A DNA stretch of 64,000 nucleotides, taken from contig NZ_JQJJ01000010.1 of the NCBI RefSeq assembly GCF_000745475.1, positions 682,001-746,000 of the forward strand, given 5' to 3'. The notes under the pieces were generated by a model. It had not been told where the DNA came from and made no database searches. It saw only the letters and a program-made list of their open reading frames with translations. Origin of the DNA: Allobosea sp. UNC402CLCol. GTDB lineage: Bacteria; Pseudomonadota; Alphaproteobacteria; Rhizobiales; Beijerinckiaceae. The translations under genes and the position numbers were made by a program. Positions 8,241 to 17,301 of the stretch are shown here, in pieces. Each line of letters starts with the position of its first letter. Position 1 is the stretch's first letter.

Positions 8241-8933
8241 ATGAATCTTTCTTGTCGCCTGACCTTGGTTTCCTCCGCAGCGCTTCTGATCTCGGCGCTT
8301 TGGTTCGGCATCGGGCCGCTGCAAGCGCAGGAAGAGCCCTCTGCCGCGCCTGCGGCGCCTACGGTCCCGCGCCAGGCTCCCAGGCCAGCCGCGCCGGCAC
8401 GGCCGGTGGCCAAGCCCGCCACTCCGGCTCCTTCCGCGCAAGGGACGCCAGCCGTCACGCAGCCCGCGACGCAGGCCGCGACGCTGCCCAACGGCGCCAG
8501 CGCCATCAACGAGACCTATGGCGACTGGACGGTCGATTGCCGCATCCTCAACGGCCAGCGGCTCTGCGTGCTCAGCCAGTCGCAAGGCAACAGCCAGACA
8601 GGCCAGCGCGTCTTCGCCATCGAATTGCGCACGCCGCGCGAGGGCAGGGCGGAAGGCACGATCCTGATGCCGTTCGGCATGAAGCTCGACAATGGCGCGG
8701 TGCTGCGGCTCGACGACAAGAATCTGGGCCAGGGCCTGCGCTTCTCGACCTGCCTGGCGCAGGGCTGCCTCCTGCCGATCTCCTTCCCGACGGTCGCGAC
8801 CGATGCGATGAAGACGGGTAAGACGCTGACGGTGGCGGCGCTCAACCTCTCCACCAGCGAACCGGCTTCCTTCAATGTGTCGCTCAACGGCTTTGCCGCG
8901 GCGCTCGACCGCATCGCCCAGATCGATCGATAG
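8241..8933 (+). CDS. Invasion-associated locus B (IalB)-like exported protein
   Basis: A 230-residue secreted protein. A signal peptide (about residues 1-30, ending LQAQ) is followed by a Pro/Ala-rich linker to about residue 85, then the IalB domain starting NETYGDWTVDCRI and carrying paired cysteines (DCRILNGQRLC; STCLAQGC). IalB proteins are named from Bartonella but are common in free-living Hyphomicrobiales, where their role is unclear, so the name does not imply pathogenicity. It stands alone on its strand. Confidence 0.85.
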   Translation: MNLSCRLTLVSSAALLISALWFGIGPLQAQEEPSAAPAAPTVPRQAPRPAAPARPVAKPATPAPSAQGTPAVTQPATQAATLPNGASAINETYGDWTVDCRILNGQRLCVLSQSQGNSQTGQRVFAIELRTPREGRAEGTILMPFGMKLDNGAVLRLDDKNLGQGLRFSTCLAQGCLLPISFPTVATDAMKTGKTLTVAALNLSTSEPASFNVSLNGFAAALDRIAQIDR

Positions 8934-9055
8934 CCGGCATTCGGCTCACAGGAGCAGATTGGCAGCTTCCGGCTTTCATACCGCCTCGATTGGCGGAATC
9001 CGCCAAGTCGGGCGGGCCGATCGCTGAAAATTGGTTCGCTTAGCCAGAGGCTTCG

Positions 9056-11488
9056 ATGCATGATCGGAGTTCTGGGGAGTTCGAGCCAATCATGACGACC
9101 GATCCGCGCCTGCCGTTTCTCGCCGAGCTGGAGAGGAAGATCCTCTGGCTGGCTTCATGGACGATCCACAACGCCAATCATCTGCGCGACAACGGCGACG
9201 GCATGAAGGTCGGCGGGCATCAGGCCTCCTCGGCTTCGCTCGCCACGATCATGACCGCGCTCTACATGGCGGCGCTGCGTCCGCAGGACCGGGTCGCGGT
9301 GAAGCCGCATGCCTCGCCGATCTTCCACGCCATCAACTATCTGATGGGCCTGCAGACGCGCGAGAAGCTGGAGAATTTCCGCGGCTACAAGGGCGCGCAG
9401 AGCTATCCGTCCCGCACCAAGGACATCGACGACGTCGATTTCTCGACCGGATCGGTCGGCCTCGGCGTCGCGCAGACGCTGTTCTCCTCGCTGACGCAGG
9501 ATTACGTGAAGGCGCATGGCTGGGCCAAGGACAAGCCCGAAGGCCGCATGGTCTCGCTGATCGGCGATGCCGAGCTCGACGAGGGCAATATCTTCGAAGC
9601 CCTGATGGAGGGCTGGAAGCACGGCCTGCGCAATACCTGGTGGATCATCGACTATAATCGCCAGTCGCTCGATGCCGTCATCCGCGAGGGGCTCTACGAC
9701 CGGTTCGAGACGATGTTCCGCAATTTCGGCTGGGACGTGGTCACGCTGAAATACGGCTCGCTGCAGCAGGCCGCCTTCAAGGAAAAGGGCGGCGAGCGGC
9801 TGAAGGCCTGGATCGATTCCTGCCCGAACCAGCTCTATTCGGCGCTGACCTTCCAGGGCGGTGCGGCCTGGCGCAAGCGGCTGATGGACGATCTCGGCGA
9901 TCAGGGGCCGGTGACGAAGCTGATCGAGAAGCGTTCCGACGCGGAGCTCTCGAAGCTGATGTGCAATCTCGGCGGCCATGATCTGCCGTCGCTGTTGGAA
10001 GCCTTCGAGAGCATCGACCATGACAGGCCGGTCTGCTTCCTCGCCTATACGGTGAAAGGCTTTGGCCTGCCGCTCGCTGGCCACAAGGACAACCATGCCG
10101 GGCTGATGACCAAGGAGCAGCTCGACGGCTTCCGCAAGGCGAACGACATCCGCCCCGGCCATGAATGGGATTTGTTCGAGGGCCTCGACCTGCCCGAGAG
10201 TGAGATCCGGGCGTTCCTCGACAAGGTGCCGTTCTTCTCGGAAGGGCGGCGGCGCTTCTCGGCCGCGAAACTGCCGGTTCCGGAGAAGCTGGAGGCCGGC
10301 ATCCAGGCCACGATGTCCACCCAGATGGGCTTCGGCAAGGTGCTCGACGATCTCGCCAAGACCGGCGGGCCATTGGCTGACCGCATCGTGACGACGGCGC
10401 CGGACGTCACCGTCTCGACCAATCTCGGCCCCTGGGTGAACCGGCGCGGGCTCTTCGCCAAGGCCTCGATGGCGGACACCTTCAAGGACGAGCGCATTCC
10501 CTCGATGCAGAAATGGGAATTCTCGCAGAACGGCCAGCATATCGAGCTGGGCATCGCCGAGATGAACCTGTTTATCAACCTGTCGGCGCTCGGCCTGTCG
10601 CATTCGATCTTCGGCGAGCGACTGATCCCGATCGGCACGCTCTACGATCCCTTCATCTCGCGCGGGCTCGATGCGCTGAATTATGCCTGCTACCAGGATG
10701 CGCGCTTCATGGTGGTGGCGACGCCGTCGGGCGTGACGCTGGCGCCGGAAGGCGGGGCGCATCAATCGATCGCGACGCCATTGATCGGCATGAGCCAGGA
10801 CGGGCTCTGCGCCTTCGAGCCCGCCTTCGTCGACGAACTCGCGGTGATGATGCGCTGGTCCTTCGACTACATGCAGCGCGATGGCGAGGGCGATCCGGAC
10901 GAGCGCACCTGGCTGCGCGACGAGACCGGCGGCTCTGTCTATCTCAGGCTCTCGACCCGGCAGGTCGAGCAGCCGAGCCGGACGATGACGCCGGAGCTGG
11001 AGCGCGAGATCATCGACGGCGCCTACTGGCTGCGTAAGCCCGGTCCGAACGCCTCGGTCGTCATCGCCTATACCGGTGCGGTGGCATCCGAGGCGATCGA
11101 GGCGGTGGGGCTGCTCAACGAGGACCGGCGCGATGTCGGCCTGCTCGCCATCACCTCGGCCGATCGGCTCAATGCCGGCTGGCAGGCGGCGGAGCGGGCG
11201 CGTCAGCGCGGCAACCATGCTGCGACGAGCCATATCGAGCGGCTACTCGGAGAGCTGTCGCGGGATTGCGGCATCGTCTCGGTGCTGGACGGGCATCCGG
11301 CGACTTTGGCCTGGCTCGGCAGCGTCCATGGCCATCGGCAAAAGGCGCTCGGCGTTGAGCATTTCGGCCAGACCGGCACGGTCGCCGATCTCTACCGGCA
11401 TTTCGGCATCGACGCGAACGCGATCGTGCACGCGGCGAATGCGGCCGCGCCGGGGCGGCCGGTGCGCTATCTCAAGGCGCTGCCCTGA
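9056..11488 (+). CDS. AceE-like thiamine-diphosphate enzyme (homodimeric pyruvate dehydrogenase E1 / transketolase family)
   Basis: An 810-residue protein of transketolase-like architecture. An N-terminal ThDP domain has GGHQASSASLATIMTALY, the substrate-channel HASP segment and the ThDP motif GDAELDEGN ending about 30 residues later in IDYN. A central pyrimidine-binding domain contains HIELGIAEMN, followed by a C-terminal domain. It resembles AceE but is shorter (AceE is about 885), and no E2 or E3 gene is near, so the acceptor and substrate are unproven. ATG 9056 follows AGAGG; ATG 9092 (MTTDPRLPF) is a close alternative. Confidence 0.85.
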   Translation: MHDRSSGEFEPIMTTDPRLPFLAELERKILWLASWTIHNANHLRDNGDGMKVGGHQASSASLATIMTALYMAALRPQDRVAVKPHASPIFHAINYLMGLQTREKLENFRGYKGAQSYPSRTKDIDDVDFSTGSVGLGVAQTLFSSLTQDYVKAHGWAKDKPEGRMVSLIGDAELDEGNIFEALMEGWKHGLRNTWWIIDYNRQSLDAVIREGLYDRFETMFRNFGWDVVTLKYGSLQQAAFKEKGGERLKAWIDSCPNQLYSALTFQGGAAWRKRLMDDLGDQGPVTKLIEKRSDAELSKLMCNLGGHDLPSLLEAFESIDHDRPVCFLAYTVKGFGLPLAGHKDNHAGLMTKEQLDGFRKANDIRPGHEWDLFEGLDLPESEIRAFLDKVPFFSEGRRRFSAAKLPVPEKLEAGIQATMSTQMGFGKVLDDLAKTGGPLADRIVTTAPDVTVSTNLGPWVNRRGLFAKASMADTFKDERIPSMQKWEFSQNGQHIELGIAEMNLFINLSALGLSHSIFGERLIPIGTLYDPFISRGLDALNYACYQDARFMVVATPSGVTLAPEGGAHQSIATPLIGMSQDGLCAFEPAFVDELAVMMRWSFDYMQRDGEGDPDERTWLRDETGGSVYLRLSTRQVEQPSRTMTPELEREIIDGAYWLRKPGPNASVVIAYTGAVASEAIEAVGLLNEDRRDVGLLAITSADRLNAGWQAAERARQRGNHAATSHIERLLGELSRDCGIVSVLDGHPATLAWLGSVHGHRQKALGVEHFGQTGTVADLYRHFGIDANAIVHAANAAAPGRPVRYLKALP

Positions 11489-11497
11489 CGGTAATGC

Positions 11498-11582
11498 GTC
11501 ATGGTCGGGCTTGGCCCGACCATCTCGGAAACCAGAAGACGCTGGTCAGGTGATGTTCGGCTCAAGCCCGAACATCACGACG
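11498..11582. repeat. Composite palindromic intergenic element, copy 1
   Basis: Two hairpins in tandem. The first is ATGGTCGGGCTTGGCCCGACCAT, an arm ATGGTCGGG with its complement. The second has arms GTGATGTTCGGGCT-like around TCAAG, ending CCCGAACATCAC. It lies between two convergent genes and belongs to the same family as the copies near 22.35, 41.85, 56.27 and 59.64 kb. Confidence 0.75.
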
Positions 11583-11592
11583 GCTGGCCCGT

Positions 11593-11898
11593 TCAGAAGC
11601 GGGGCGTCTCGATCGTATTGGCGAAGGGATTTGCGCCGGAGCCGACACGGCCGGGCAGGGTGCTCTCGCCATAGAGCGAGCCGGTGTTCACATAGACCGG
11701 CGCCGCCGCGAAGTGCTGGCTGGCATAGTTGTTCATCGAGCCGACCGGCACGACGTTCCCGGCATCGAAATAGCTGCGCTTCTGGACGATGATGCGCAGC
11801 GGCTCGCGGCGGCTCTGGGCCTCGGCGATGCCCGCCATGACGGTCGACGCCGCCAGTGCGATGGTGAGGGCAGTGGCAACGCGCTTGAACGACATCAT
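11593..11898 (-). CDS. Small exported protein of unknown function
   Basis: A protein of about 101 residues with a clear signal peptide (MMSFKRVATALTIALAAS ... AEA, cleaved near residue 28). The mature part is about 73 residues, basic at first (SRREPLRIIVQKRSYFDAG), then Gly/Asn/Ser-rich. GGAGA stands eight bases before the double ATG at 11898/11895. I do not recognise the family; small periplasmic proteins of this look are common in Hyphomicrobiales. Confidence 0.65.
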   Translation of the reverse strand: MMSFKRVATALTIALAASTVMAGIAEAQSRREPLRIIVQKRSYFDAGNVVPVGSMNNYASQHFAAAPVYVNTGSLYGESTLPGRVGSGANPFANTIETPRF

Positions 11899-12013
11899 GA
11901 CGGCGGTCTCCGGGAGTGGCGCTACCCACCCGATGTAAGCATGCTGAACACGAAGCAAAGCCTAGCGCCTGCCTGTTAACAATATTGTTAGCACGGCGGG
12001 CCGCTGCGCGGAT

Positions 12014-13138
12014 TCAGCGCTTCCGGCGCGTGGCCTTTGGGCGGACCGGTCGCGCGGGCGGCGTGGCTTTCGCCGGTTCGGCCGTCGCCGTCTTCACGCG
12101 CAGGGCCGGCACGGAGCCGTCGGTGTCGAGCCAGGACGCCTTGCGGCCCGCCGTGGCGAGGAAAGGCGTTGCGCAGGCCGCGTCGCGCTTGAGCTCGCTT
12201 TTCGTGAAAGACTGGCGTAGCTCCTCGCTGCCTGCGGCATTGGCGAGGTCGAGGCGGTCGATCAGGCAGGTGAGCTGACGCCGGTCAGCCGGCTTGCCGC
12301 CAGCGCACCACCAGCCGCTCATCGCGAAGCCTGCCTCGGCGCCGGCGGAGCGGAAGGCGAGGCAATTGCGGCTGGTATTGCCGTCGTCGAGGAGGACGTC
12401 GGCCGTTTCGAGCGGGCCGAAGCGGGTCGGGATCGCAGCCGGCGCGCTGCTGCGCCCGACCGAGAGGGAACGCAGCGCGGCCTCGCGGACGAGATCGATC
12501 GTGAAGGGTCGCGTGCTGGCCATGTCGAGCGGCCCGGTGCGCAGGCGCAGAACGAGATGCGGCCCGGCTTCCGCGAAGGCGGCGAAGGTCATGACATCCT
12601 CGCGGCGCCCATCCTCCGTGCGCTGGGCCTCATAGGCCGGCGTCGCACGCCCGAGCTCGGGGGAGCTGAGGTGGAACATCGCGATCGGCCGCGGAATCGC
12701 CATCCAGTTCGCGGGGCCGGGGCGGTCGGAACGGGTCGCGGCCGGGCGCGACAGCTCAGAAGGCGTCCGATCGATCGTGAGGCTGGCAAGTTGGGGCTGG
12801 TCCTCATCCTTGGCCGACAGGCCGGTGATGAGCGCGGCCGTCAGGCCGAGGCCGGCCAGCGCCGCAGCACCGCGCCAGAGCAGGGCGCCGGCGAAGCCGA
12901 GGCCGCGGCGTGGCGCGAGGCGGCGCATGCCTTGCCAGAAGGCACGAGCGAAGCGCTCGCCGTGATCGGCGGCGCTGATCAGCCCGGGAACGAGATCGAG
13001 ACTCTTGAGACGTGCCGCGAGCATGTGAGCCCAATCGCGCGCCGTCGCGAGACCGGGCCGCATCCGCGCGAGCCCCTCCCGGACCGCCTTTTCCGCCATG
13101 CTTGAAACCAGATGCAACCCGTCACTCCCGCGCGGCAT
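12014..13138 (-). CDS. Single-span membrane protein of unknown function
   Basis: About 374 residues from ATG 13138, which has AGGGG ahead of it; ATG 13099 (MAEKAVREG) is an alternative. A cytoplasmic N-terminal helical part is followed by one membrane span near residues 110-130 (LLWRGAAALAGLGLTAALITG). An outside domain contains SWLDTDG near the end and several Cys (NCLAFR, GWWCAGG, LTCLIDRL, AACATPF), and the tail is Lys/Arg/Pro-rich. The layout suggests a membrane-anchored periplasmic domain. I do not recognise the family. It is divergent from asd. Confidence 0.6.
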   Translation of the reverse strand: MPRGSDGLHLVSSMAEKAVREGLARMRPGLATARDWAHMLAARLKSLDLVPGLISAADHGERFARAFWQGMRRLAPRRGLGFAGALLWRGAAALAGLGLTAALITGLSAKDEDQPQLASLTIDRTPSELSRPAATRSDRPGPANWMAIPRPIAMFHLSSPELGRATPAYEAQRTEDGRREDVMTFAAFAEAGPHLVLRLRTGPLDMASTRPFTIDLVREAALRSLSVGRSSAPAAIPTRFGPLETADVLLDDGNTSRNCLAFRSAGAEAGFAMSGWWCAGGKPADRRQLTCLIDRLDLANAAGSEELRQSFTKSELKRDAACATPFLATAGRKASWLDTDGSVPALRVKTATAEPAKATPPARPVRPKATRRKR

Positions 13139-13575
13139 CGCCGCCCCTGCACCATCCCAGCCCGTGCCGAGCTTGCCCGTGGGGAGTCGCCCGGCGGTTA
13201 CCGAGCGGGCGGAATCGACCGGCAGCGTGAACAGGCGGTCAAGAAGCAGGGTTAACGGGCGGGCGGCCGAACCGGGCAGGAGCGGGAGGGAGATTGACTT
13301 TTCGACGCAACGGGTGTTCTCACGGATCTCGGCGCATCCTCGCGCCGCCTGCGAAGTTTGCAGCCCTTTGGGATTGGTTCCGTGACTGTCGGCCTGACGA
13401 CGAAACACACGACCAAAACGACGACCGGGAAAGCCGGTACGTCGCGCTGACGCTTCGCCTCGGTTCCGGGTCCATCTCCCCCCGGCGGGGGCAGATCGCC
13501 GAACCAGCCCGAAGACCGGGCGGGTCGGCTCCCAAAGGGAGATCCGAACCGATCTATCCGCAAAGGATCACATCA
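13139..13575. other. 437-base divergent spacer before asd
   Basis: Holds the upstream regions of the membrane-protein gene (leftward) and asd (rightward). I see no convincing ORF, RNA gene or strong dyad. AAAGGATCA just before asd is its ribosome site. The leftward start is uncertain, so part of this stretch could be coding. Confidence 0.5.
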
Positions 13576-14610
13576 ATGAGCTTCAAGGTCGCAGTGGTCG
13601 GGGCTACCGGCAATGTGGGCCGCGAGATGCTGGACATCCTGGCCGAGCGCGCTTTTCCCGTCGGCGAGGTGGTGGCGCTGGCCTCATCCCGCTCCATCGG
13701 CACCGAGGTCTCCTTCGGCGACAAGACGCTGAAGTGCCGGGCGCTGGAGCATTACGACTTCTCCGACACGGATATCTGCCTGATGTCGGCCGGCGGCGAG
13801 GTCTCCAAGGAATGGTCGCCGAAGATCGGTGCGCAGGGCGCGGTGGTGATCGACAACTCCTCCGCCTGGCGCATGCATCCGGACGTGCCGCTGATCGTGC
13901 CGGAAGTGAACGCCGCCGCCGCGGCCGGCTTCACCAAGATGAACATCATCGCGAACCCGAACTGCTCGACCGCGCAGCTCGTCGTGGCGCTGAAGCCGCT
14001 GCATGACAAGTTCGGCGTCAAGCGCGTGGTCGTCTCGACCTACCAGTCGGTCTCCGGCGCCGGCAAGGAGGGCATGGACGAGCTCTTCAACCAGACCCGC
14101 GCGGTGTTCTCGGCCGGCGAGGTCGTCACCAAGAAGTTCCCGAAGCGCATCTCCTTCAACCTCATCCCGCAGATCGACGTCTTCATGGAGGACGGCTTCA
14201 CCAAGGAAGAGTGGAAGATGATGGTCGAGACCAAGAAGATCCTCGACCCGAAGATCAAGCTGACCGCGACCTGCGTGCGCGTGCCGGTCTTCATCGGCCA
14301 TTCCGAGAGCGTCAACATCGAATGCGAGAAGCCGGTCACCGTCGACGAGGCGCGCGAGGTGCTGCGCACGGCGCCGGGCATCCTCGTCATCGACAAGCAC
14401 GAGCCCGGCGGCTACATCACCCCGCATGAGGCGGCCGGCGAGGACGCGACCTATATCTCGCGCATCCGCGAGGATGCGACCGTCGAGAACGGCCTCGCCT
14501 TCTGGTGCGTCTCCGACAATCTGCGCAAGGGCGCGGCGCTGAACGCGATCCAGATCGCCGAGGTGCTGGTCAACCGCAAGCTGATCCAGCCGCGCAAGCA
14601 GGCGGCCTGA
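13576..14610 (+). CDS. asd: Aspartate-semialdehyde dehydrogenase
   Basis: Reduces aspartyl phosphate to aspartate semialdehyde with NADPH, the branch-point step towards lysine, diaminopimelate, threonine and methionine. The 344-residue protein has a Rossmann GATGNVGREM at the N-terminus, DNSSAWRMHPDVPLIVPEVN, the catalytic Cys130 in NPNCSTAQ, and the late His/Arg binding region (KHEPGGYITP). AAGGA stands before ATG 13576. A strong terminator follows, so it appears monocistronic. Confidence 0.97.
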   Translation: MSFKVAVVGATGNVGREMLDILAERAFPVGEVVALASSRSIGTEVSFGDKTLKCRALEHYDFSDTDICLMSAGGEVSKEWSPKIGAQGAVVIDNSSAWRMHPDVPLIVPEVNAAAAAGFTKMNIIANPNCSTAQLVVALKPLHDKFGVKRVVVSTYQSVSGAGKEGMDELFNQTRAVFSAGEVVTKKFPKRISFNLIPQIDVFMEDGFTKEEWKMMVETKKILDPKIKLTATCVRVPVFIGHSESVNIECEKPVTVDEAREVLRTAPGILVIDKHEPGGYITPHEAAGEDATYISRIREDATVENGLAFWCVSDNLRKGAALNAIQIAEVLVNRKLIQPRKQAA

Positions 14611-14641
14611 CCGGGGCGGCCGCGTTTTTCGGGTGGTTTCC

Positions 14642-14666
14642 AAGGCGGGCTTCGGCCCGCCTTTTT
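14642..14666 (+). terminator. Rho-independent terminator of asd
   Basis: GGCGGGC-TTCG-GCCCGCC stem with a stable UUCG tetraloop, followed by five T; flanking AA/TT extend the stem. It begins 31 bases after the asd stop. Confidence 0.92.
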
Positions 14667-14676
14667 GCTGCCAATC

Positions 14677-14778
14677 GTCATTCCGGGCGACCGAAGGGAA
14701 ACCCGGAATCCATCGTAGAGCACGGAGCTTTACGATGGATTCCGGATCGGTGCCGCTTCGCGGCTTGTCCGGAATGAC
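14677..14778. repeat. Nested inverted repeat, CCGGAATGAC type
   Basis: Outer ends GTCATTCCGGG and CCGGAATGAC are inverted. An inner pair, GGAATCCATCGTA and TACGATGGATTCC, forms a second long hairpin inside. The element fills much of the space between the asd terminator and the EamA gene, and shares its ends with the hairpin at 38.67 kb. Confidence 0.75.
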
Positions 14779-14878
14779 GGTGATGTCGCTGCCGATCGAG
14801 GACCGGCGTCTGAAACCGACACTGCATAAGGCGCCTGTGATCTTTGCGCAGCGACGCGGCTCTCAAATCGATTAGACT

Positions 14879-15862
14879 ATGGTTCCCCTCGCGATTTTCC
14901 GCCCTGTGCCCAGCCCCATTCCGCCCGGACCTGCTTCCGAAACCGCGCATCCGACCTCAGCCGGATCGCTGCGGCACGACAATGCCCTGCTCGGCATCGG
15001 CATCATGCTGCTGGCGACGGTCTTCCTGTCGGCCGGCGATGCGGCCTCGAAATATCTCGCGGCGAGCGTGCCGGCGCTGCATATCGTCTGGCTGCGTTAC
15101 GCCACCTCGGCGCTCATCCTGCTCGCGATCATCGGCTTCCAGCGCGGCAAGATCTCGTTGCGGACGCGCCGGCCGGGCCTGCAATTGCTGCGTGGAATCG
15201 GGCTGATCGGCTCGTCGATCTTCTTCGTCTCGTCGCTGAAATACCTCAAGATCGCCGATGCGACGGCAACCAGCTTCGTTGCGCCGCTCTTCGTCACCGC
15301 CCTATCGATCCCGCTGCTCGGCGAAAGCGTCGGCTGGCGGCGCTGGCTCGCCACGATCGTCGGGTTGATCGGCGTGCTGATCGTGGTCAGGCCGGGCGGC
15401 AGCGGCTTCCAACTCGCCTCGCTGCTGCCGGTGGTCTCGTCGCTGAGCTGGGCCTTTGCCCTCATCGTGACGAGGATGATGAGCGGGACCGAGAATCCGA
15501 TCGCGACGATCACCTATTCGACCGTGTTCGGTGCGATCGTCTCGAGCCTGCTGCTCCCGGTGCACTGGGTCGAGCCGAATTGGACGATCGCGCTGGTCGG
15601 CCTCTTCATCGGCGCCGTCTCGACGGCGGGGCACTGGCTGGTGATCGTCGCCTTCCGCTATGCGGCGGCCTCGCTGCTCGCACCCTTCTCCTATATTCAG
15701 CTCTTCTGGGCCGCGCTCTTCGGTTTCCTGTTGTTTGCGGCGTTGCCGGACCTGTGGACCTGGGTTGGGGCTGCTGTCATCGCGGGCTCGGGCCTCTACA
15801 CCGCCCATCGCGAGCGGATTCGAGCGCGGCAGGTCACGGCTGGTAACCAAGGCCCGCGATAG
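14879..15862 (+). CDS. EamA-family (drug/metabolite) transporter
   Basis: A 327-residue inner-membrane protein with ten predicted spans arranged as two EamA repeats: the first from about LLGIGIMLLATVFLSAGDAASK, the second from SLLPVVSSLSWAFALIVTR. A 35-residue Pro-rich N-terminal tail precedes the first span. Such carriers export or exchange small metabolites; the substrate cannot be read from sequence. Confidence 0.88.
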   Translation: MVPLAIFRPVPSPIPPGPASETAHPTSAGSLRHDNALLGIGIMLLATVFLSAGDAASKYLAASVPALHIVWLRYATSALILLAIIGFQRGKISLRTRRPGLQLLRGIGLIGSSIFFVSSLKYLKIADATATSFVAPLFVTALSIPLLGESVGWRRWLATIVGLIGVLIVVRPGGSGFQLASLLPVVSSLSWAFALIVTRMMSGTENPIATITYSTVFGAIVSSLLLPVHWVEPNWTIALVGLFIGAVSTAGHWLVIVAFRYAAASLLAPFSYIQLFWAALFGFLLFAALPDLWTWVGAAVIAGSGLYTAHRERIRARQVTAGNQGPR

Positions 15863-15956
15863 GGCGGCCGCTCCGCCTTTGGAGGAATGGCATTGCGGCC
15901 GAGTTGCTGTAGGGTGACGTTACGCCAACCGGCGCCCTTTTTGCCAGGATCCCCCT

Positions 15957-16457
15957 ATGCCGATGCATCTCGCACGCGCGGTTCTCGCCGCGAGCCTCCT
16001 CCTGCTGCCGGGGCTTGCGAGCGCCAAGACCTATTCGATCCCCGATCCCAATCCCGTCGCGGTCATCACGATGCCGGACGATTGGGAATCCACAGAGATC
16101 GACAAGGGTGTCGAATCGACGTCCGACGACGAGGCGGTCTACGTCTCGGTCGAAGTGACGGAGCTGAAGGACGCCGCACAGGCCATCGCCGAAGCTGTCA
16201 CCTGGCTGAAGAGCAAGGGCGTCGTCGTCGATCCCGCGACGCAAGAGAAGAAGCCGTTCTCCAACAATGGCATGGAAGGCGTCCAGGTGCAGTGGACCGG
16301 CAAGGACGAAGACGGTCCCACCCATGTCAGCCTGACCCTGCTGCAGGTCACCGAGACCAAGGGCCTCGTCGTGACCTACTGGGCCTCTCCCGAAGGCGAG
16401 AAGGAGAACCTCAAGGAGCTCGCCTCGATCATCGACAGCCTGAAGGGCCTCAAATAG
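15957..16457 (+). CDS. Exported protein of unknown function
   Basis: A 166-residue protein with a signal peptide ending LASA near residue 22, then a compact mixed domain (YSIPDPNPVAVITMPDDWESTEI start, many Asp/Glu). No Cys in the mature part. The family looks like one of the periplasmic proteins common in Bradyrhizobium relatives, but I cannot name it. Its last eight bases overlap the end of the convergent tetR gene. Confidence 0.7.
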   Translation: MPMHLARAVLAASLLLLPGLASAKTYSIPDPNPVAVITMPDDWESTEIDKGVESTSDDEAVYVSVEVTELKDAAQAIAEAVTWLKSKGVVVDPATQEKKPFSNNGMEGVQVQWTGKDEDGPTHVSLTLLQVTETKGLVVTYWASPEGEKENLKELASIIDSLKGLK

Positions 16458-17151
16458 AGCGTAACGGCCGGCGCGCGGCAGGCTGTGCGTTGGCCGCGCG
16501 GGCGTAACGCGCCATGAACATCGTGACCGCCTCGCTGACGATGCGGTGCACCTCCTCGTCGCTCGGGGGCGTCTGGATGGCGTTGAACAGACGCGGCCGC
16601 GTCAGGGTCGACTGGCAGAGATCAAGGAACTGCATCGCGGCAAGCTGGGTATCCTCGATGTCGAGCTTGCCCTCGCCGACCATGCGGTCGAGATATCGCG
16701 CGATCATGTTCGCGCCCGTCAGGGGACCGTTCTCGTAGAATTCCCGACCGAGATCCGGCATCCGCTCGGCGACGCCGATAACGATGCGATGGGCGCTGAC
16801 CGCGAATTCCTGGTTGATCATGCGCACGAGGCATTGGCCGAAATTCTGCAGTGCGCGCGCCGGTTCGGGATCCTCGTTCAGGGCCGCGATGGCGCCACGC
16901 TTCTGGGCCTCGCGCTCGCGCTCGATCAGCGCGACGAAGAGATGTTCCTTGTCCTCGAAATAGACATAGAGCGTGCCCTTCGAGACATTGGCGGCGAAGG
17001 CGATGTCGCTCATGCTGGCGGCGTCGAAGCCACGGGCCGTGAAGACCTGATAGGCGCCGTCGAGAATCTGGCGCCGCTTCTCGGGGTCGGTCCCGGCAAC
17101 GCGTCGATTGCGCCGGTCCACCTTAACCTCCGGCTTGGAGTTCTCTGCCAT
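16450..17151 (-). CDS. TetR-family repressor of the efflux pump
   Basis: A 233-residue TetR regulator. The DNA-binding helices are near residues 17-65 (RRQILDGAYQVFTARGF, MSDIAFAANVSKGTLYVYFEDKEHLF), followed by a C-terminal ligand-binding domain of the AcrR/AefR type. It is divergent from an EmrAB-type pump, and the spacer holds two near-identical dyads, so it almost certainly represses the pump and itself. ATG 17151 follows GGAGAAG at short spacing; another in-frame ATG lies ten codons upstream. Confidence 0.9.
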   Translation of the reverse strand: MAENSKPEVKVDRRNRRVAGTDPEKRRQILDGAYQVFTARGFDAASMSDIAFAANVSKGTLYVYFEDKEHLFVALIEREREAQKRGAIAALNEDPEPARALQNFGQCLVRMINQEFAVSAHRIVIGVAERMPDLGREFYENGPLTGANMIARYLDRMVGEGKLDIEDTQLAAMQFLDLCQSTLTRPRLFNAIQTPPSDEEVHRIVSEAVTMFMARYARAANAQPAARRPLRSI

Positions 17152-17200
17152 GCTTCTCCGCCGGGCGGTCCGGCCATGCAATGCTGCTTTGCAAAAATAA

Positions 17201-17218
17201 TCGAACCAATCAGTTCGA
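17201..17218. promoter_or_regulatory. TetR operator, site 1
   Basis: TCGAACCAATCAGTTCGA: an 18-base dyad (TCGAACC / GGTTCGA, four-base centre) with one mismatch. It lies 50 bases upstream of the tetR start and shares all but one base with site 2. Confidence 0.8.
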
Positions 17219-17261
17219 TTTCACTTGATATGCATCATCACTGGCGCTATTTCAACCGCAA

Positions 17262-17279
17262 TCGAACCAATCGGTTCGA
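17262..17279. promoter_or_regulatory. TetR operator, site 2
   Basis: TCGAACCAATCGGTTCGA: a perfect 18-base dyad, 23 bases before the emrA-like start. The two sites are 61 bases apart centre to centre, close to six helical turns, so the same face of the helix is presented. Confidence 0.85.
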
Positions 17280-17301
17280 ATTGTTCTCATCAGGATAGCT
17301 C

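Noticed and set aside
9155..11233. Minus-strand open frame of 692 codons opposite the AceE-like gene
   Set aside because: Its composition is that of a GC-rich shadow and the plus strand carries clear ThDP motifs.
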